Source: Sediminibacillus terrae
Lineage (GTDB): Bacteria > Bacillota > Bacilli > Bacillales > Amphibacillaceae
Direction: 5' to 3'
Assembly: GCF_009602435.1 (NCBI RefSeq)
Contig: NZ_VZDQ01000028.1
Location: forward strand, 1 to 64,000
Length of the DNA: 64,000 bases
Below, in pieces: positions 53,094 to 62,407 of this stretch (within the stretch, counting starts at the first letter, position 1; each line of letters begins with the position of its first letter). The position numbers were made by a program, and so were the translations under genes. The notes beneath the pieces were generated by a model that did not search any database, was not told the DNA's origin, and saw only the letters and a list, made by a program, of their open reading frames with translations.

Positions 53094-53477
53094 ATGGAGA
53101 ATGCCACAATAGGTGAAATCGTCAAAGCCCATTACAAATCGGGAACATATATAGGAGAGGTCATCGAGGATCGCGGTGCAAACTACTTGATTAAAGTGCT
53201 GGCAGTCGCAAAGCACCCGTTACAAGGTGACTTACACAATTACGGAAAAACAGAAGATGTGTTTTTCCATCAACGAAAAGCATTGAGCTGGCAGGAAAAA
53301 ATGAATGTGTCGAAACCTGCAGTCCATCCATATACGGAAAACTCGATCCCTGATTATGAATCATCCCTCCGACAATCGGTTGATGAATTGAAAAAGAAAT
53401 TGAGCAAACAAGATAATCCATTTAACCAGAAGGCAATCAAAAGCCTTGAAGAACTAGAACGTTCCTATTTTCAATAG
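53094..53477 (+). CDS. kapB: KapB-like kinase-associated protein
   Basis: 127 residues, matching Bacillus KapB: IGEIVKAHYKSGTYIGEVIEDRGANYLIKVLAVAKHPLQGDLHNYG (beta-barrel part, ~7-52), EDVFFHQRKALSWQEK, and a helical C-terminus. In B. subtilis it supports KinB signalling toward sporulation. No lipobox is seen despite the name 'lipoprotein' in B. subtilis. The kinB gene is not beside it here. GGGAGTG precedes ATG 53094. Confidence 0.88.
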   Translation: MENATIGEIVKAHYKSGTYIGEVIEDRGANYLIKVLAVAKHPLQGDLHNYGKTEDVFFHQRKALSWQEKMNVSKPAVHPYTENSIPDYESSLRQSVDELKKKLSKQDNPFNQKAIKSLEELERSYFQ

Positions 53478-53509
53478 GTAGTCAGCACCTTGCGCCCACA
53501 TGCTCAAGA

Positions 53510-53548
53510 AAAGCCTCGGGGCTTCCGGCACCGAGGCTTTGGCTTTGC
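53510..53548 (+). terminator. kapB terminator
   Basis: AAAGCCTCGG/CCGAGGCTTT stem-loop. Confidence 0.75.
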
Positions 53549-53607
53549 TTGCTTCTCTGGCAATTAAAAGAACAGACTGCCCCGATAACAGCTTGGCCTG
53601 TTCGGCA

Positions 53608-54786
53608 TTATGTACCAGGTACCCGTAAATCCTTCTTCTTCGGCTTTGCTTTTCCGTAAACCTTATTGGTTATTTTCGGAGCCTGTTCAAACAACAGCAT
53701 GCCTAAAAAAGCAGCAACCAAAATATAGATACCGGCCATTACCTTTACTGTCCCGGCCGCTGTGGCAGCCATCACCACGGAAAACTCTCCGCGGGCACAT
53801 AGCGATAAACCAGCACGTAATGATACCTTTTTCGACAATCCATACCATCTACCGCCGATGGTGCCCACCAACACTTTGGAAACCACCGACCAAGCTAGTA
53901 AGGAAACCAGCAGCAAAGGCATCGGAATTCCATTGCCTAATTCAATGGTGGTTCCGAAGTAGATGAAGAATGTCGGCAGCATCAAATCCCGAAGCGGAAC
54001 AACGGCTTGCTCGACCCGGTGAAGGTAGCGGATTTCAGCAAGCATCATGCCGGCCAGAAACGCCCCCAACACCTCCGATAAGCCGAGAAGCAGGGCCAAT
54101 CCTCCATAAGCCACAGCAATCCCGACCAACAGGGCCATTTTAAAATCTTCATCTTCAACTTTCTCCCACAAATGATCGAACTTCTTGAAAACCACTTTAC
54201 CAAGGAAAACCGCCAACAGAGCCAGCCCGACAATTTTCCCCAGCAAGAATACCAGATCATTTGCGGCAAAACTGCCACCGCTTCCCATGCCAATCAAAAT
54301 CGCCACGACCACCGGGGCGACCAAATCTTCAAAAATGAGAATAGCCAGAATGAATTCGGTTTCAGTGTTGGCCATCCTGCTATTGTCGTCCAACAGTTTG
54401 GCCGTAATGGACGAACTCGTAGCATATGCCACGCCGCCAACAATAAAAGCAGAAAATAAGTCCATTCCAAAACCGACCGCAATCATCATCGAAACACCAA
54501 AGCTCAATACAACATCCAAAAGCCCTGAAGTCCAGGCTTTTTTTGCAATTCCGCCAAGCCTGGAAACACTGAATTCCATTCCAAGTAAAAAAAATAGCAG
54601 TACAATGCCGATTTCACTGGCGACGTGAAGGATTTCATTGTCATTCAAATAGTCGGCCAGAACGATCCCGAACAAAATATATAAAATGACACTCGGAAAT
54701 TTTATTTTCAAGCTTAAAAAACCCAAGTAGAAAATGCCCAGAAGGATTAAGCCAGCACCCAGTAATACTGGTAGTTCAGTATGCAA
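53608..54786 (-). CDS. khtU: CPA2 K+/H+ antiporter membrane subunit (KhtU-like)
   Basis: 392 residues with about 12 membrane segments. The CPA2 hallmark region is AYATSSSITAKLLDDNSRMANTETEFILAILIFEDLVAPVVVAILIG (~120-165). LIFEDLVAPV carries the ion-binding acidic pair (E-D). It lies 6 bp after the KhtT gene, so the two form the KhtTU exporter that expels K+ in alkaline or stress conditions in B. subtilis. The C-terminus lacks a TrkA-N domain; regulation is by KhtT. Confidence 0.93.
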   Translation of the reverse strand: MHTELPVLLGAGLILLGIFYLGFLSLKIKFPSVILYILFGIVLADYLNDNEILHVASEIGIVLLFFLLGMEFSVSRLGGIAKKAWTSGLLDVVLSFGVSMMIAVGFGMDLFSAFIVGGVAYATSSSITAKLLDDNSRMANTETEFILAILIFEDLVAPVVVAILIGMGSGGSFAANDLVFLLGKIVGLALLAVFLGKVVFKKFDHLWEKVEDEDFKMALLVGIAVAYGGLALLLGLSEVLGAFLAGMMLAEIRYLHRVEQAVVPLRDLMLPTFFIYFGTTIELGNGIPMPLLLVSLLAWSVVSKVLVGTIGGRWYGLSKKVSLRAGLSLCARGEFSVVMAATAAGTVKVMAGIYILVAAFLGMLLFEQAPKITNKVYGKAKPKKKDLRVPGT

Positions 54787-54792
54787 GGACGA

Positions 54793-55281
54793 TCATTCCT
54801 CCCCTTTGCACAAAGCGGTCAATGCGGCGATTTGGTCTTTTTTGCCCACACACATCAACAGATTTCCCGGCTCCAATTTAGTCGTTGTTTCAGGAATGGC
54901 AATCGTTTCTCCCCCTTGGACAATACCGATGATAGTAGCCCCTGTCTTGTTTCTCACTCCAGATTCTTCGATTGTTTTATTAGCCAGCGACGAACTTTCT
55001 TTTAACTTCACGTAATCGATGACAATTTGGTTTTGAAAAATTTTCAATTTGTCTGCATCGACTGGCTGATAAGTGGCCCCCAACAGTTGAGCTCCCAGCT
55101 CCCTCGTTTCGTCGGGTGTAAGGTCCATACCGAAATCAGCCTCATCGCTGTCTGCATCATTAAAAAAGTACAACTCCCGTTTGCCCGAGTGGTGGACCAC
55201 TACCACAAGCATGCTGTCCTCGCATGTCTTCAACGTGATTTTTTGTCCAATCCCCGGCAGCTGTGAAACCGATACATTCAT
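54793..55281 (-). CDS. khtT: K+/H+ antiporter regulatory subunit (KhtT-like)
   Basis: 162 residues. N-terminal domain MNVSVSQLPGIGQKITLKTCEDSMLVVVVHHSGKRELYFF and a C-terminal RCK_C/TrkA_C domain (VIDYVKLKESSSLANKTIEESGVRNKTGATIIGIVQGGETIAIPETTTKLEPGNLLMCVG, ~87-146). KhtT binds c-di-AMP and gates KhtU in B. subtilis. First gene of the khtTU operon; khtS is absent. Confidence 0.93.
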   Translation of the reverse strand: MNVSVSQLPGIGQKITLKTCEDSMLVVVVHHSGKRELYFFNDADSDEADFGMDLTPDETRELGAQLLGATYQPVDADKLKIFQNQIVIDYVKLKESSSLANKTIEESGVRNKTGATIIGIVQGGETIAIPETTTKLEPGNLLMCVGKKDQIAALTALCKGEE

Positions 55282-55318
55282 TTTTGTACACCTCGCTTAC
55301 TTCTTGCATAATTGTCTG

Positions 55319-55353
55319 TAAAAAAAAGCTAGAGAGAGTCTCTAGCTTTTTTT
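55319..55353. terminator. ptsH terminator (bidirectional)
   Basis: AAAAAAAGCTAGAGA/TCTCTAGCTTTTTTT stem 20 nt after the HPr stop, between it and khtT on the same strand. Confidence 0.85.
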
Positions 55354-55373
55354 CTTCCTTGCTATAAGTGAAA

Positions 55374-55637
55374 TTATTCACCAAGATGTTCTGTAATAAC
55401 TTCTGCCACGCCTTGTAGTGCTTGTTCTTCGTCGCTTCCGTCGGCTGTAACAGTGATTTCAGCACCTTTTGGCACACCAAGTGACATAACGCCCATGATC
55501 GATTTAAGGTTAACTGTTTTGCCGTTGTAATGCATTTCGATTTCTGATTCATACTGACCTGCTTTATTCACAAGAAGAGTAGCCGGTCGTGCGTGAACTC
55601 CTGTGTCGTCTGTAATAGTGAATTTTCTTTCTTGCAT
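55374..55637 (-). CDS. ptsH: HPr phosphocarrier protein
   Basis: 87 residues from ATG 55637 (AAAGGATG upstream). TGVHARPATLLVNKA holds the PTS phosphorylation His15; SIMGVMSLGVPKG holds Ser46, the HPrK site that couples HPr to CcpA. His15 shows it is HPr, not Crh (which has Gln). It has its own terminator and no ptsI follows, unlike the usual ptsHI operon. Confidence 0.95.
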   Translation of the reverse strand: MQERKFTITDDTGVHARPATLLVNKAGQYESEIEMHYNGKTVNLKSIMGVMSLGVPKGAEITVTADGSDEEQALQGVAEVITEHLGE

Positions 55638-55879
55638 TGTTATCCATCCTTTCAGTCTTCCCAATTATATATCACTTTTCCATAAGCTATGTGTTTCAAA
55701 CCCATATGTGAAAAGTTGAACTCCAATTTATTATATACGAAAACCTTTGATTTAGAAACAAAAATCTCCTGTTTTTCGATACCGAAATAACTAAAGGGAA
55801 TTCTCGTCCGTTATTTGTATTTAAATTTTGATTATGATAACTTAAGTTTGTACATAGCTAACAAACAGGAGGTATTGCC

Positions 55880-56587
55880 ATGAGCGTACATATTGGAGCG
55901 CAACCAGGAGATATAGCCGATAAGATTCTCCTTCCCGGAGACCCATTGCGTGCTAAATATATTGCAGAAAACTTTTTGGAAGATGTCCACTGCTATAATG
56001 AAGTAAGAGGAATGTATGGTTTCACCGGTACATACAAAGGCGAGAAGTTGTCTGTACAAGGAACCGGTATGGGCGTCCCTTCTATCTCTATTTACGTCAA
56101 TGAATTAATTCAAAGTTATGATGTGAAAAAGTTGATCCGAGTCGGGACTTGCGGGGCTATTCAAGAGGATGTCAAAGTCCGCGACGTCATCCTGGCTTCC
56201 ACTTCCACGACTGACTCGCAAATTAACAGGATGGTGTTCGGCGGTATAGATTTCGCGCCATCAGCAGATTTTGAACTGCTGAAAAATGCATATGAGACTG
56301 GAAACGAAAAGGGACTTCACCTTCGTGTCGGGAACGTCTTCACCAGCGATAGCTTTTATCGGGATAATGGATTGGAGCTGTTTAAACAATTAGCTCAATA
56401 TAACGTGCTGGGTGTGGAAATGGAAACAACCGCCCTTTATACGTTGGCAGCTAAATTCGGACGGCAGGCACTGTCTGTATTGACTGTTTCCGATCACATT
56501 CTTACTGGCGAGGAAACAAGTGCGGAAGAAAGACAGACCACCTTCAATGAGATGATCGAAGTTGCTCTGGAAACTGCAATCAAGTAA
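55880..56587 (+). CDS. deoD: Purine nucleoside phosphorylase, DeoD type
   Basis: 235 residues. [40 protein letters not shown] (phosphate/ribose region); [43 protein letters not shown] at the C-terminus: hexameric DeoD type. Phosphorolyses purine (deoxy)nucleosides for salvage. AGGAGG precedes ATG 55880. Monocistronic, terminator at 56596-56626. Confidence 0.97.
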   Translation: MSVHIGAQPGDIADKILLPGDPLRAKYIAENFLEDVHCYNEVRGMYGFTGTYKGEKLSVQGTGMGVPSISIYVNELIQSYDVKKLIRVGTCGAIQEDVKVRDVILASTSTTDSQINRMVFGGIDFAPSADFELLKNAYETGNEKGLHLRVGNVFTSDSFYRDNGLELFKQLAQYNVLGVEMETTALYTLAAKFGRQALSVLTVSDHILTGEETSAEERQTTFNEMIEVALETAIK

Positions 56588-56593
56588 GGAAAC

Positions 56594-56627
56594 ACGCCGG
56601 CTTCTTCAAAGGTGCCGGCCTTTGTTT
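56594..56627 (+). terminator. deoD terminator
   Basis: GCCGGC (56596-56601)/GCCGGC (56614-56619) self-complementary arms, then CTTTGTTTG. Confidence 0.65.
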
Positions 56628-56635
56628 GATCAATA

Positions 56636-56687
56636 CGTTAACCAGTTAATTCTATGGGTTGACAATAAAGACAGATGGTTCTATTCT
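56636..56687 (+). promoter_or_regulatory. bioY promoter with BirA-type operator
   Basis: TTGACA (56659-56664), a 17-bp spacer, TATTCT (56682-56687). The -35 sits in the right half of an inverted repeat GTTAACC (56637-56643) -13 bp- GGTTGACAA (56657-56665), the layout of Bacillus BirA operators (TTGTTAACC-N-GGTTAACAA). Confidence 0.6.
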
Positions 56688-56709
56688 TAATAAAAAGGAG
56701 GGGCTTGAA

Positions 56710-57312
56710 ATGAAAAAATTTACTGCTGCAGACTTATCAATGGGAGCTGTTTTTGTTGGATTGATGGCCATTGGCGCCAATATCGCAGTCTGGTTCCCCT
56801 TTTTGGCGGTTCCAATCGGAGGGGTTTCTGTTCCACTTTCGCTACAAACGTTTTTTGCCATCCTTGCGGGTTTGCTGCTCGGCAAAAAGTTAGGTGTATT
56901 TACGATGTTTACATATATCATGATTGGTTTTGCAGGTGTGCCTGTTTTCGCCAACATGAAATCGGGACTTTTTGTCCTGTTTGATTACACTGGAGGATTT
57001 TTGCTCTCTTTTTTAGCTGTCGCCTTTATTACCGGGTGGATTGCAGATAAGATGGAGCGCCCTAAGTTGCTTCCATTAGCCGGGGCAGCTTTCGCCGGGG
57101 TGCTCGCTAATTACTTGATTGGCGTCAATTATATGTATGTGGCAATGAACACGTGGCTCGGCCTCCACATTTCTTATCAAGCTGCCTGGCTCGGCATGGC
57201 GCCTTTTTTGATAAAAGATGTCGGCCTGACAATGGTCGCGGCTGCCTTAATGCTGAAAATAGCCAACAGCTTGCAGCACCGTTCCGCTCCCTTTTCCTCC
57301 ACTCCCCGATAA
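56710..57312 (+). CDS. bioY: Biotin ECF transporter S component BioY
   Basis: 200 residues from ATG 56710 (AAGGAGG upstream). Six membrane segments; ANIAVWFPFLAVPIGGVSVPLSLQTFFAILAGLLLGKKLG (~20-59) and the YIMIGFAGVPVFANMKSGLFVLFDYTGGFLLSF stretch are BioY signatures. Captures biotin and uses shared EcfAA'T or works alone. The BirA-type operator upstream fits biotin-repressed expression. Confidence 0.95.
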   Translation: MKKFTAADLSMGAVFVGLMAIGANIAVWFPFLAVPIGGVSVPLSLQTFFAILAGLLLGKKLGVFTMFTYIMIGFAGVPVFANMKSGLFVLFDYTGGFLLSFLAVAFITGWIADKMERPKLLPLAGAAFAGVLANYLIGVNYMYVAMNTWLGLHISYQAAWLGMAPFLIKDVGLTMVAAALMLKIANSLQHRSAPFSSTPR

Positions 57313-57485
57313 GATAGAAAACTGGCAACAGCAGCTGAAAAGCAATCTTTTATTCATATATCCGCTGCCAACCAGTTGAAGCGCAGCCCGGAGGTGGGAA
57401 ACAATAGAGGTATAAAGCCACAGTTGCCATCTCCCTTTTTGCTTTAATAAGGACTGCCGGAAACTCCATAGGTTATTGCCCAACC

Positions 57486-57537
57486 GGGGCTGGCCCGCAA
57501 GACAAGATTTGCTTGCAGGGTCAGCCCTTTCTCTGTT
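57486..57537 (+). terminator. Terminator in the bioY-yuiD gap
   Basis: GGGGCTGGCCC GCAAG...CTTGC AGGGTCAGCCC stem, then TTTCTC. Elsewhere the 57313-57686 gap shows another weak inverted repeat (57320-57379) and an extended -10 TGATATAAT near 57557-57565, a likely yuiD promoter. Confidence 0.55.
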
Positions 57538-57686
57538 ACGGTTTGCTTTTCAGTTATGATATAATCGAACTTAATTCAAACGCCTGCCGTATGCATCTGC
57601 ACTTTTGCAAAACGAACGTTATGTGGACAGGATGTTGGGGAAAACTATAAGACGAGATATTGGCCAGGAAAGGATGTAATGGTTTT

Positions 57687-58160
57687 ATGGATTTATTGTT
57701 CAATTTTCCCTTGTTGGCTGCTTTGGCAGGTATCGTGATAGCCCAAGCAGTAAAGGTTCCGATTCATATGGTAGCTGAACGGGAATTCAAGCCTGGCTTG
57801 GCTTTCAGTACAGGCGGCATGCCAAGCAGCCACTCCGCTGCAGTTGCAGCGGTATCAACCGGTATCGGGATGCAGGAGGGATTTGATTCCGGAATCTTTG
57901 CCGTTTCCTGTGTCTTCAGCATTATCATCATGTTTGATGCTTCCGGTGTCCGTCGCCAAACCGGTGAACAGGCCATCCTGCTGAATACACTTGTAAAAGA
58001 CTTCGGTTCCTTCATGGAAGAAGCGAAGGGCTGGGGGAAAAAGGGAGATTATCAGAAGCGGGAGGAACTGAAAGAACTGCTCGGTCACCAGCCGATAGAG
58101 GTGTTTTTCGGAGCTTTATGCGGTATTATCATCGCGTTGGTACTTTACCAGTTTACGTAA
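57687..58160 (+). CDS. yuiD: YuiD-like DUF212 (acid-phosphatase-like membrane) protein
   Basis: 157 residues from ATG 57687 (AAAGGATG upstream), the length of YuiD. Divergent PAP2-like: GLAFSTGGMPSSHSAAVAAVSTGIGMQEG (~37-65, with the PSSHS motif of phosphatase domain 2), then DASGVRRQTGEQAILLN. Four membrane segments. Enzyme activity not established for the family. Confidence 0.9.
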   Translation: MDLLFNFPLLAALAGIVIAQAVKVPIHMVAEREFKPGLAFSTGGMPSSHSAAVAAVSTGIGMQEGFDSGIFAVSCVFSIIIMFDASGVRRQTGEQAILLNTLVKDFGSFMEEAKGWGKKGDYQKREELKELLGHQPIEVFFGALCGIIIALVLYQFT

Positions 58161-58205
58161 AAAATAAAGGGGGAATCCTCTCCTCTCCGGGCACTTTGCT
58201 TGCTG

Positions 58206-58334
58206 AAAAACTCGCTTAATCGGCGGGTTTTTTGTTTGGTTATCTATGAAAACAAAAAGAAGGCTGACCCAAGGAAAACAATAGCACTTCCGGTTTAACT
58301 CCGTGCTGCTTTCTTCCTTTGCCAGCCTTCTATT
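58206..58334. terminator. Two terminator hairpins between yuiD and yuiC
   Basis: AACTCGC...GCGGGTT with T6 (58206-58236) serves yuiD. A long hairpin AGAAGGCTGACCC...CCAGCCTTCT (58258-58331) with an inner AGCAC/GTGCT lies before the yuiC stop and serves yuiC. Confidence 0.65.
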
Positions 58335-58338
58335 CGTT

Positions 58339-59034
58339 TCAACTCTTTTTTATTTGCTCGCGAAATACTTGCAGCGCCTCCGTTTCATTCAACGCCGTCA
58401 ATTCTTTCTCTGTAAGCGAACCATCGCCTTTTTCCACAACAAATACTTCTACTTCTTTTTTGCCCCATTTGGCAAAGACATCTTCGACTGTTGGATAGTA
58501 CAAATCAATTTTGTTCCCTTGGATAGCCGATCCCTTATCTGCAACCACTCCATAGCCATAGCCTGGAATATAAAGGATGGTTCCGATCGGATAAACAGTC
58601 AAATCAGCAGCAATCGTAGAGTATAAATCTCTCGTGACCTTGACTCCGGAATAAGTGATTCCGTATTGCGGATGGTCAGGGGATTTTCCAGTTGACTCCA
58701 CGCCTGCCGTATATCCTGTGGCCATCACGGTGGCACTGGGATATTGATCGAAATCGATTGCTTCCTCCAGGGTTTCTGGACCCTTTACCTGTTGACTGGA
58801 TATATAAGTCGTTTCTGTTTTTAGATGGTTTAATGATTTCTTCGACAAACTGACTTTTCTTTCAGACTGCAGGCCATATGATTTTTGATCTGCAGGGGCG
58901 CCGTTCATTTTTTCACTGATGCCGTTTTTCAAATCCATTGCCGATACATTTGTCAGTGCCCCAAACGTAGCATAGAATGCTCCAAGAAACAAAAGGATCA
59001 TCATGCTTCTTCTTAGAAATTTTGATTTTCTCAT
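58339..59034 (-). CDS. yuiC: YuiC-like 3D-domain (stationary-phase-survival) cell-wall protein
   Basis: 231 residues from ATG 59034 (AGAGAGG upstream). Signal/membrane segment [20 protein letters not shown] (~9-28). The C-terminal 3D domain has [67 protein letters not shown], with the Asp residues of the double-psi barrel active site (~178-200). Rpf/Sps-related lytic transglycosylase fold; acts on peptidoglycan outside the cell. Confidence 0.9.
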   Translation of the reverse strand: MRKSKFLRRSMMILLFLGAFYATFGALTNVSAMDLKNGISEKMNGAPADQKSYGLQSERKVSLSKKSLNHLKTETTYISSQQVKGPETLEEAIDFDQYPSATVMATGYTAGVESTGKSPDHPQYGITYSGVKVTRDLYSTIAADLTVYPIGTILYIPGYGYGVVADKGSAIQGNKIDLYYPTVEDVFAKWGKKEVEVFVVEKGDGSLTEKELTALNETEALQVFREQIKKS

Positions 59035-59109
59035 GGATAACACCTCTCTGGATGTCATCCTTTCCATAAATGAGAAAAATTATACAAAACATCATGAATC
59101 AAACGTAAA

Positions 59110-59421
59110 TCAGAACATCTGGTAGCCGTTTTTTCGCAACATCCTGATTACAATGCCGGATACAATCGTGCCGATAAATCCGCTGACTAATATGACAATG
59201 TCAACGATTGTAAGTCCGACCAACCTGTCTCCCAAAGCCTGAAATGCACTGCCGGTATTGGTAAAATACTCTTTGAAGGGAATGTCATCTACAATCAACA
59301 AAACGATGATCGGATATATAAATGCCATCAGCCACGATTGGCGGAGCAACATATTCAATATAAATGCAATCCCGAAAAATAAGACAAAAAATAGTAAAAT
59401 AGATACGACTAGCTGTATCAA
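59110..59421 (-). CDS. yuiB: YuiB-like membrane protein
   Basis: 103 residues with three membrane segments (~5-27, ~30-46, ~70-96) and a loop VDDIPFKEYFTNTGSAFQALGDRL. Matches the YuiB family by position and layout; function unknown. yuiA, upstream in B. subtilis, was not found in 59422-59640. The minus strand there has a TATAAAAT -10 near 59472-59479. Confidence 0.82.
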   Translation of the reverse strand: MIQLVVSILLFFVLFFGIAFILNMLLRQSWLMAFIYPIIVLLIVDDIPFKEYFTNTGSAFQALGDRLVGLTIVDIVILVSGFIGTIVSGIVIRMLRKNGYQMF

Positions 59422-59647
59422 CCGCTTTTCCCCCTTGAGCGCAATCGCCCATTAATTCATCCACAACCAATTTTATAGCGAAAGAAACAATTGCGCAACC
59501 GCCGTTTGCAGACCGCCTTTTCTTCCCTGGCTTTATTAGTTGTACCCTGTCTGAAGCATCCCATCGTAAGACGGGTGTTTTATCGCGGTAATGCACTACC
59601 ATCCATTAAATAGATTGACGAAGGGCCGCGATAGAGAACAGCCTACA

Positions 59648-59700
59648 CAAAAAAGGGCCGTCCGAACGGTTGTATTGAACCGTGGGACAGCCCTTTTAAC
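59648..59700 (-). terminator. yumB terminator
   Basis: AAAAGGGCTGTCC...GGACGGCCCTTTTTT on the minus strand with an inner ACGGTT/AACCGT; 9 bp after the yumB stop. Confidence 0.85.
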
Positions 59701-59708
59701 ATGACACA

Positions 59709-60929
59709 TTAGCCAAAGAAGTTGAATTTCCCTTTTTTCAACAGGAGACCGACGCCTCCAAGCTTCAATAAATAACGGTTATCGATGACTTTTTTCATGA
59801 CCGAAGCCGACCAGCCGAATAATTTTTTATCGCCGAATACGACACCGATCGCATCGTCATGACCCAGGGAAGCAACTGTTCCGCGATCGTTATACGCGAA
59901 ACTTTCCAATTGAGTCCCGCCGCCCGCAAGTATCGCCAGGTTATGAGCAGCTACTTCAGCTTCCTGAATGGCAATTTGAGCTGTTGGCGGGTAAGGACGT
60001 CCTGTTTCTTCGTTCATGATCAATGCGCAGTCACCCACTACAAATACATCAGGATGAGAAGGTGCACGAAGGTCTTTCTGGACCTCTACTTTGCCCCGGT
60101 TCACTTCCAGGCCGGACTCTTCCACCAGGGAATTCGCTCTCACACCAGCAGCCCATACGGTAGTATTTGTCGGTATTTCTTCCCGTTTTTCATCTTTTTC
60201 GATAATGATGCTATTTGGCGTACATTCCTTCAACATAGCACCAACTTTAAATTCTACTCCCTTCGCTTCCAACGCATTCATTGCGTATTCCACCAATGCT
60301 GGATCGAATCCCGGCAGAACAGTAGGTGCGGCCTCTACATTGATGATCCGGACCTGGCTGCGATCGATATCATATTCTTTGCAAAGCTCCGGAATGCGGT
60401 TGGCAAGTTCTCCTACAAACTCGATTCCCGTAAAACCGCCTCCGCCGACAACAATGTTCAAACGCTCTTGTTTCTTCTCGGCTTCATTATTGTATTTAGC
60501 GAAATTGTATTCAATGTGTTCCCTGATCAGACGGGCTGAATTGATATTGTTGATGGTAAAAGCATTTTCAAGCAATCCTGGGATTCCGAAAGTCGCTGCT
60601 TCAAAGCCTAGGGCAACTACCAGATAATCGTAGTCGAGCTGGCCGTTTTCCAACTTAACTTGTTTTTCGTCCGGATCGATGCTGACGACCGTATCTTGAA
60701 CAAAGTTGATTTTACTAAAATCAACGACATCTTTGATCGGCAGGCGAGTACGGTCCTGATGAAGCGTTCCGGCGGCATTTTCATGTAGCCATGTAGTCTG
60801 GTAGTGGTAGTCATGTTTGTTGACAAGTGTGATGTGCGCATCGTTGACCCCAAGTTTTTTTTGCAGTTTCACAGTTGTCATGATCCCGCCGTATCCGGCT
60901 CCAAGGATGACAATGTTTGGCTTGTTCAT
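59709..60929 (-). CDS. yumB: Type II NADH dehydrogenase (YumB)
   Basis: 406 residues from ATG 60929, the YumB length. FAD motif [13 protein letters not shown] (~4-16) and NAD motif [15 protein letters not shown] (~162-176); [36 protein letters not shown], and [19 protein letters not shown] as in NDH-2. No membrane span; an amphipathic C-terminus ([19 protein letters not shown]) docks on the membrane. Oxidises NADH and reduces menaquinone. A dyad in the leader at 60993-61016 may be a redox operator. Confidence 0.93.
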   Translation of the reverse strand: MNKPNIVILGAGYGGIMTTVKLQKKLGVNDAHITLVNKHDYHYQTTWLHENAAGTLHQDRTRLPIKDVVDFSKINFVQDTVVSIDPDEKQVKLENGQLDYDYLVVALGFEAATFGIPGLLENAFTINNINSARLIREHIEYNFAKYNNEAEKKQERLNIVVGGGGFTGIEFVGELANRIPELCKEYDIDRSQVRIINVEAAPTVLPGFDPALVEYAMNALEAKGVEFKVGAMLKECTPNSIIIEKDEKREEIPTNTTVWAAGVRANSLVEESGLEVNRGKVEVQKDLRAPSHPDVFVVGDCALIMNEETGRPYPPTAQIAIQEAEVAAHNLAILAGGGTQLESFAYNDRGTVASLGHDDAIGVVFGDKKLFGWSASVMKKVIDNRYLLKLGGVGLLLKKGKFNFFG

Positions 60930-60992
60930 TCTGATCACTTCCATTTAATATTTATTTGGCTTACTTTTATTTTCCGAAAGTTTACGATTATT

Positions 60993-61016
60993 ATTACGTG
61001 ATGTTTTTCACGTAAT
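60993..61016 (-). promoter_or_regulatory. Perfect dyad in the yumB leader (Rex-like)
   Basis: ATTACGTGA TGTTTT TCACGTAAT: 9-bp perfect arms, 6-bp spacer. The GTGA-N6-TCAC core and spacing match the Rex consensus TTGTGAA-N4-TTCACAA, but the outer bases are AC/GT instead of TT/AA. It lies ~65 bp before the start codon. Confidence 0.45.
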
Positions 61017-61291
61017 CCTCCATAAAAAGACAATCAGAAAAACGGCTGTAATCTCCGCAATCCCGCACACTTAGTAAAAAAGAACTAGTTGACCGGGGTT
61101 GTATGTAATTGTCACAATATCGTAATATATTTAACACAATGATAATCTTAGCCCTTTTTCATACAACTTTCAAGCCAATTTTTCTTTTTTAGAAAATTGA
61201 AATTATAACGGGAGAGTCATTCATTGTTAGCGGAACTCCTTTTTATGTTAGAATAGTGGTTGTGTATCCAAGGTAATAGGAGGAATCAATC

Positions 61292-62278
61292 ATGACCAAC
61301 GAGGTATATGATGTGACAATAATCGGCGCTGGTCCTGTCGGTTTGTTCACTGCCTTTTATGGCGGTATGCGGCAAGCCAGCGTAAAAATATTGGAAAGTT
61401 TACCACATATCGGAGGACAGTTGTCTGCTCTTTATCCAGAGAAATATATATATGATGTGGCTGGATTTCCTAAAGTCCGCGCACAGGAGCTAGTAGACAA
61501 CCTGAAAGAACAGGCTGACATGTTCGACCCTGCCATAGTCCTGGGGCAGTCCGTTGAAGCGATTGAACGGTTGGAAGATGGTTCTTTCAAAATGACTACC
61601 AATACAAATGATGTGCACTATACCAAGACCATCATCATAACAGCGGGTAATGGTGCGTTCCAGCCGCGTCGTTTGACAATTGAGGGTATCGAAGCATTTG
61701 AAGGGATCAATCTTAACTACTACGTAGAAGATATGAATAAGTATGCTGGAGAGCGCGTCCTATTGTGCGGCGGCGGTGACTCTGCAGTTGACTGGGCCTT
61801 GATGCTGGAGCCGATTGCCAAGGAAGTGACATTGGTACATCGGAGAGATAATTTCCGCGCCCATGAACATAGTGTAGAAAAATTGATGAATTCCAGTGTG
61901 AATATCATGACTCCGTTTGTTCCGGAAGAAATGATCGGAGAAAATAAAATAGAGCAAGTGAAACTGAAAGAAGTAAAAGGTGACAGAGAAGAATTGATCG
62001 ATGTAGACTCGGTTTTAGTCAACTATGGCTTCATTTCCTCCCTAGGCCCAATCAAGAAATGGGATTTGGAAATAGAAAAGAACAGTATAGTGGTGAATTC
62101 GAAAATGGAAACAAATATTCCTGGCATTTATGCAGCCGGTGATATTTGTACCTACCCTGGCAAGGTCAACTTGATTGCTTCCGGATTCGGCGAAGGACCG
62201 ACAGCAGTCAATAACGCGAAAAACTATATCGATCCCAACGCTCGTGTACAGCCAAAGCATTCCACAAGCATGTTTTAA
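61292..62278 (+). CDS. yumC: Ferredoxin/flavodoxin-NADP+ reductase (YumC)
   Basis: 328 residues, thioredoxin-reductase-like FNR without a redox Cys pair. FAD motif [19 protein letters not shown] (~8-26), NADP motif [14 protein letters not shown] (~158-171), [27 protein letters not shown] near the C-terminus. Supplies reduced ferredoxin/flavodoxin. AGGAGG precedes ATG 61292. Terminator at 62297. Confidence 0.95.
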   Translation: MTNEVYDVTIIGAGPVGLFTAFYGGMRQASVKILESLPHIGGQLSALYPEKYIYDVAGFPKVRAQELVDNLKEQADMFDPAIVLGQSVEAIERLEDGSFKMTTNTNDVHYTKTIIITAGNGAFQPRRLTIEGIEAFEGINLNYYVEDMNKYAGERVLLCGGGDSAVDWALMLEPIAKEVTLVHRRDNFRAHEHSVEKLMNSSVNIMTPFVPEEMIGENKIEQVKLKEVKGDREELIDVDSVLVNYGFISSLGPIKKWDLEIEKNSIVVNSKMETNIPGIYAAGDICTYPGKVNLIASGFGEGPTAVNNAKNYIDPNARVQPKHSTSMF

Positions 62279-62295
62279 TTGCTCACTATATTTTA

Positions 62296-62338
62296 TAACT
62301 TGCAGAAAACCTAAACGTTTTTCTGCAAGTTTTTTTAT
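62296..62338 (+). terminator. yumC terminator
   Basis: CTTGCAGAAAA...TTTTTCTGCAAG stem followed by seven T. Confidence 0.88.
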
Positions 62339-62407
62339 TTTCTGCCATAGCGTAAAAAATATAAACTGCGCAGTAACTGTAATGGGAACTTCCATTGCTT
62401 ATCCAAA

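Noticed and set aside
61071-61140. TTGTGA half-site as a Rex operator upstream of yumB
   Set aside because: Only one half matches; the second half (CATACAA) does not form a dyad. The 60993-61016 dyad is the better candidate.
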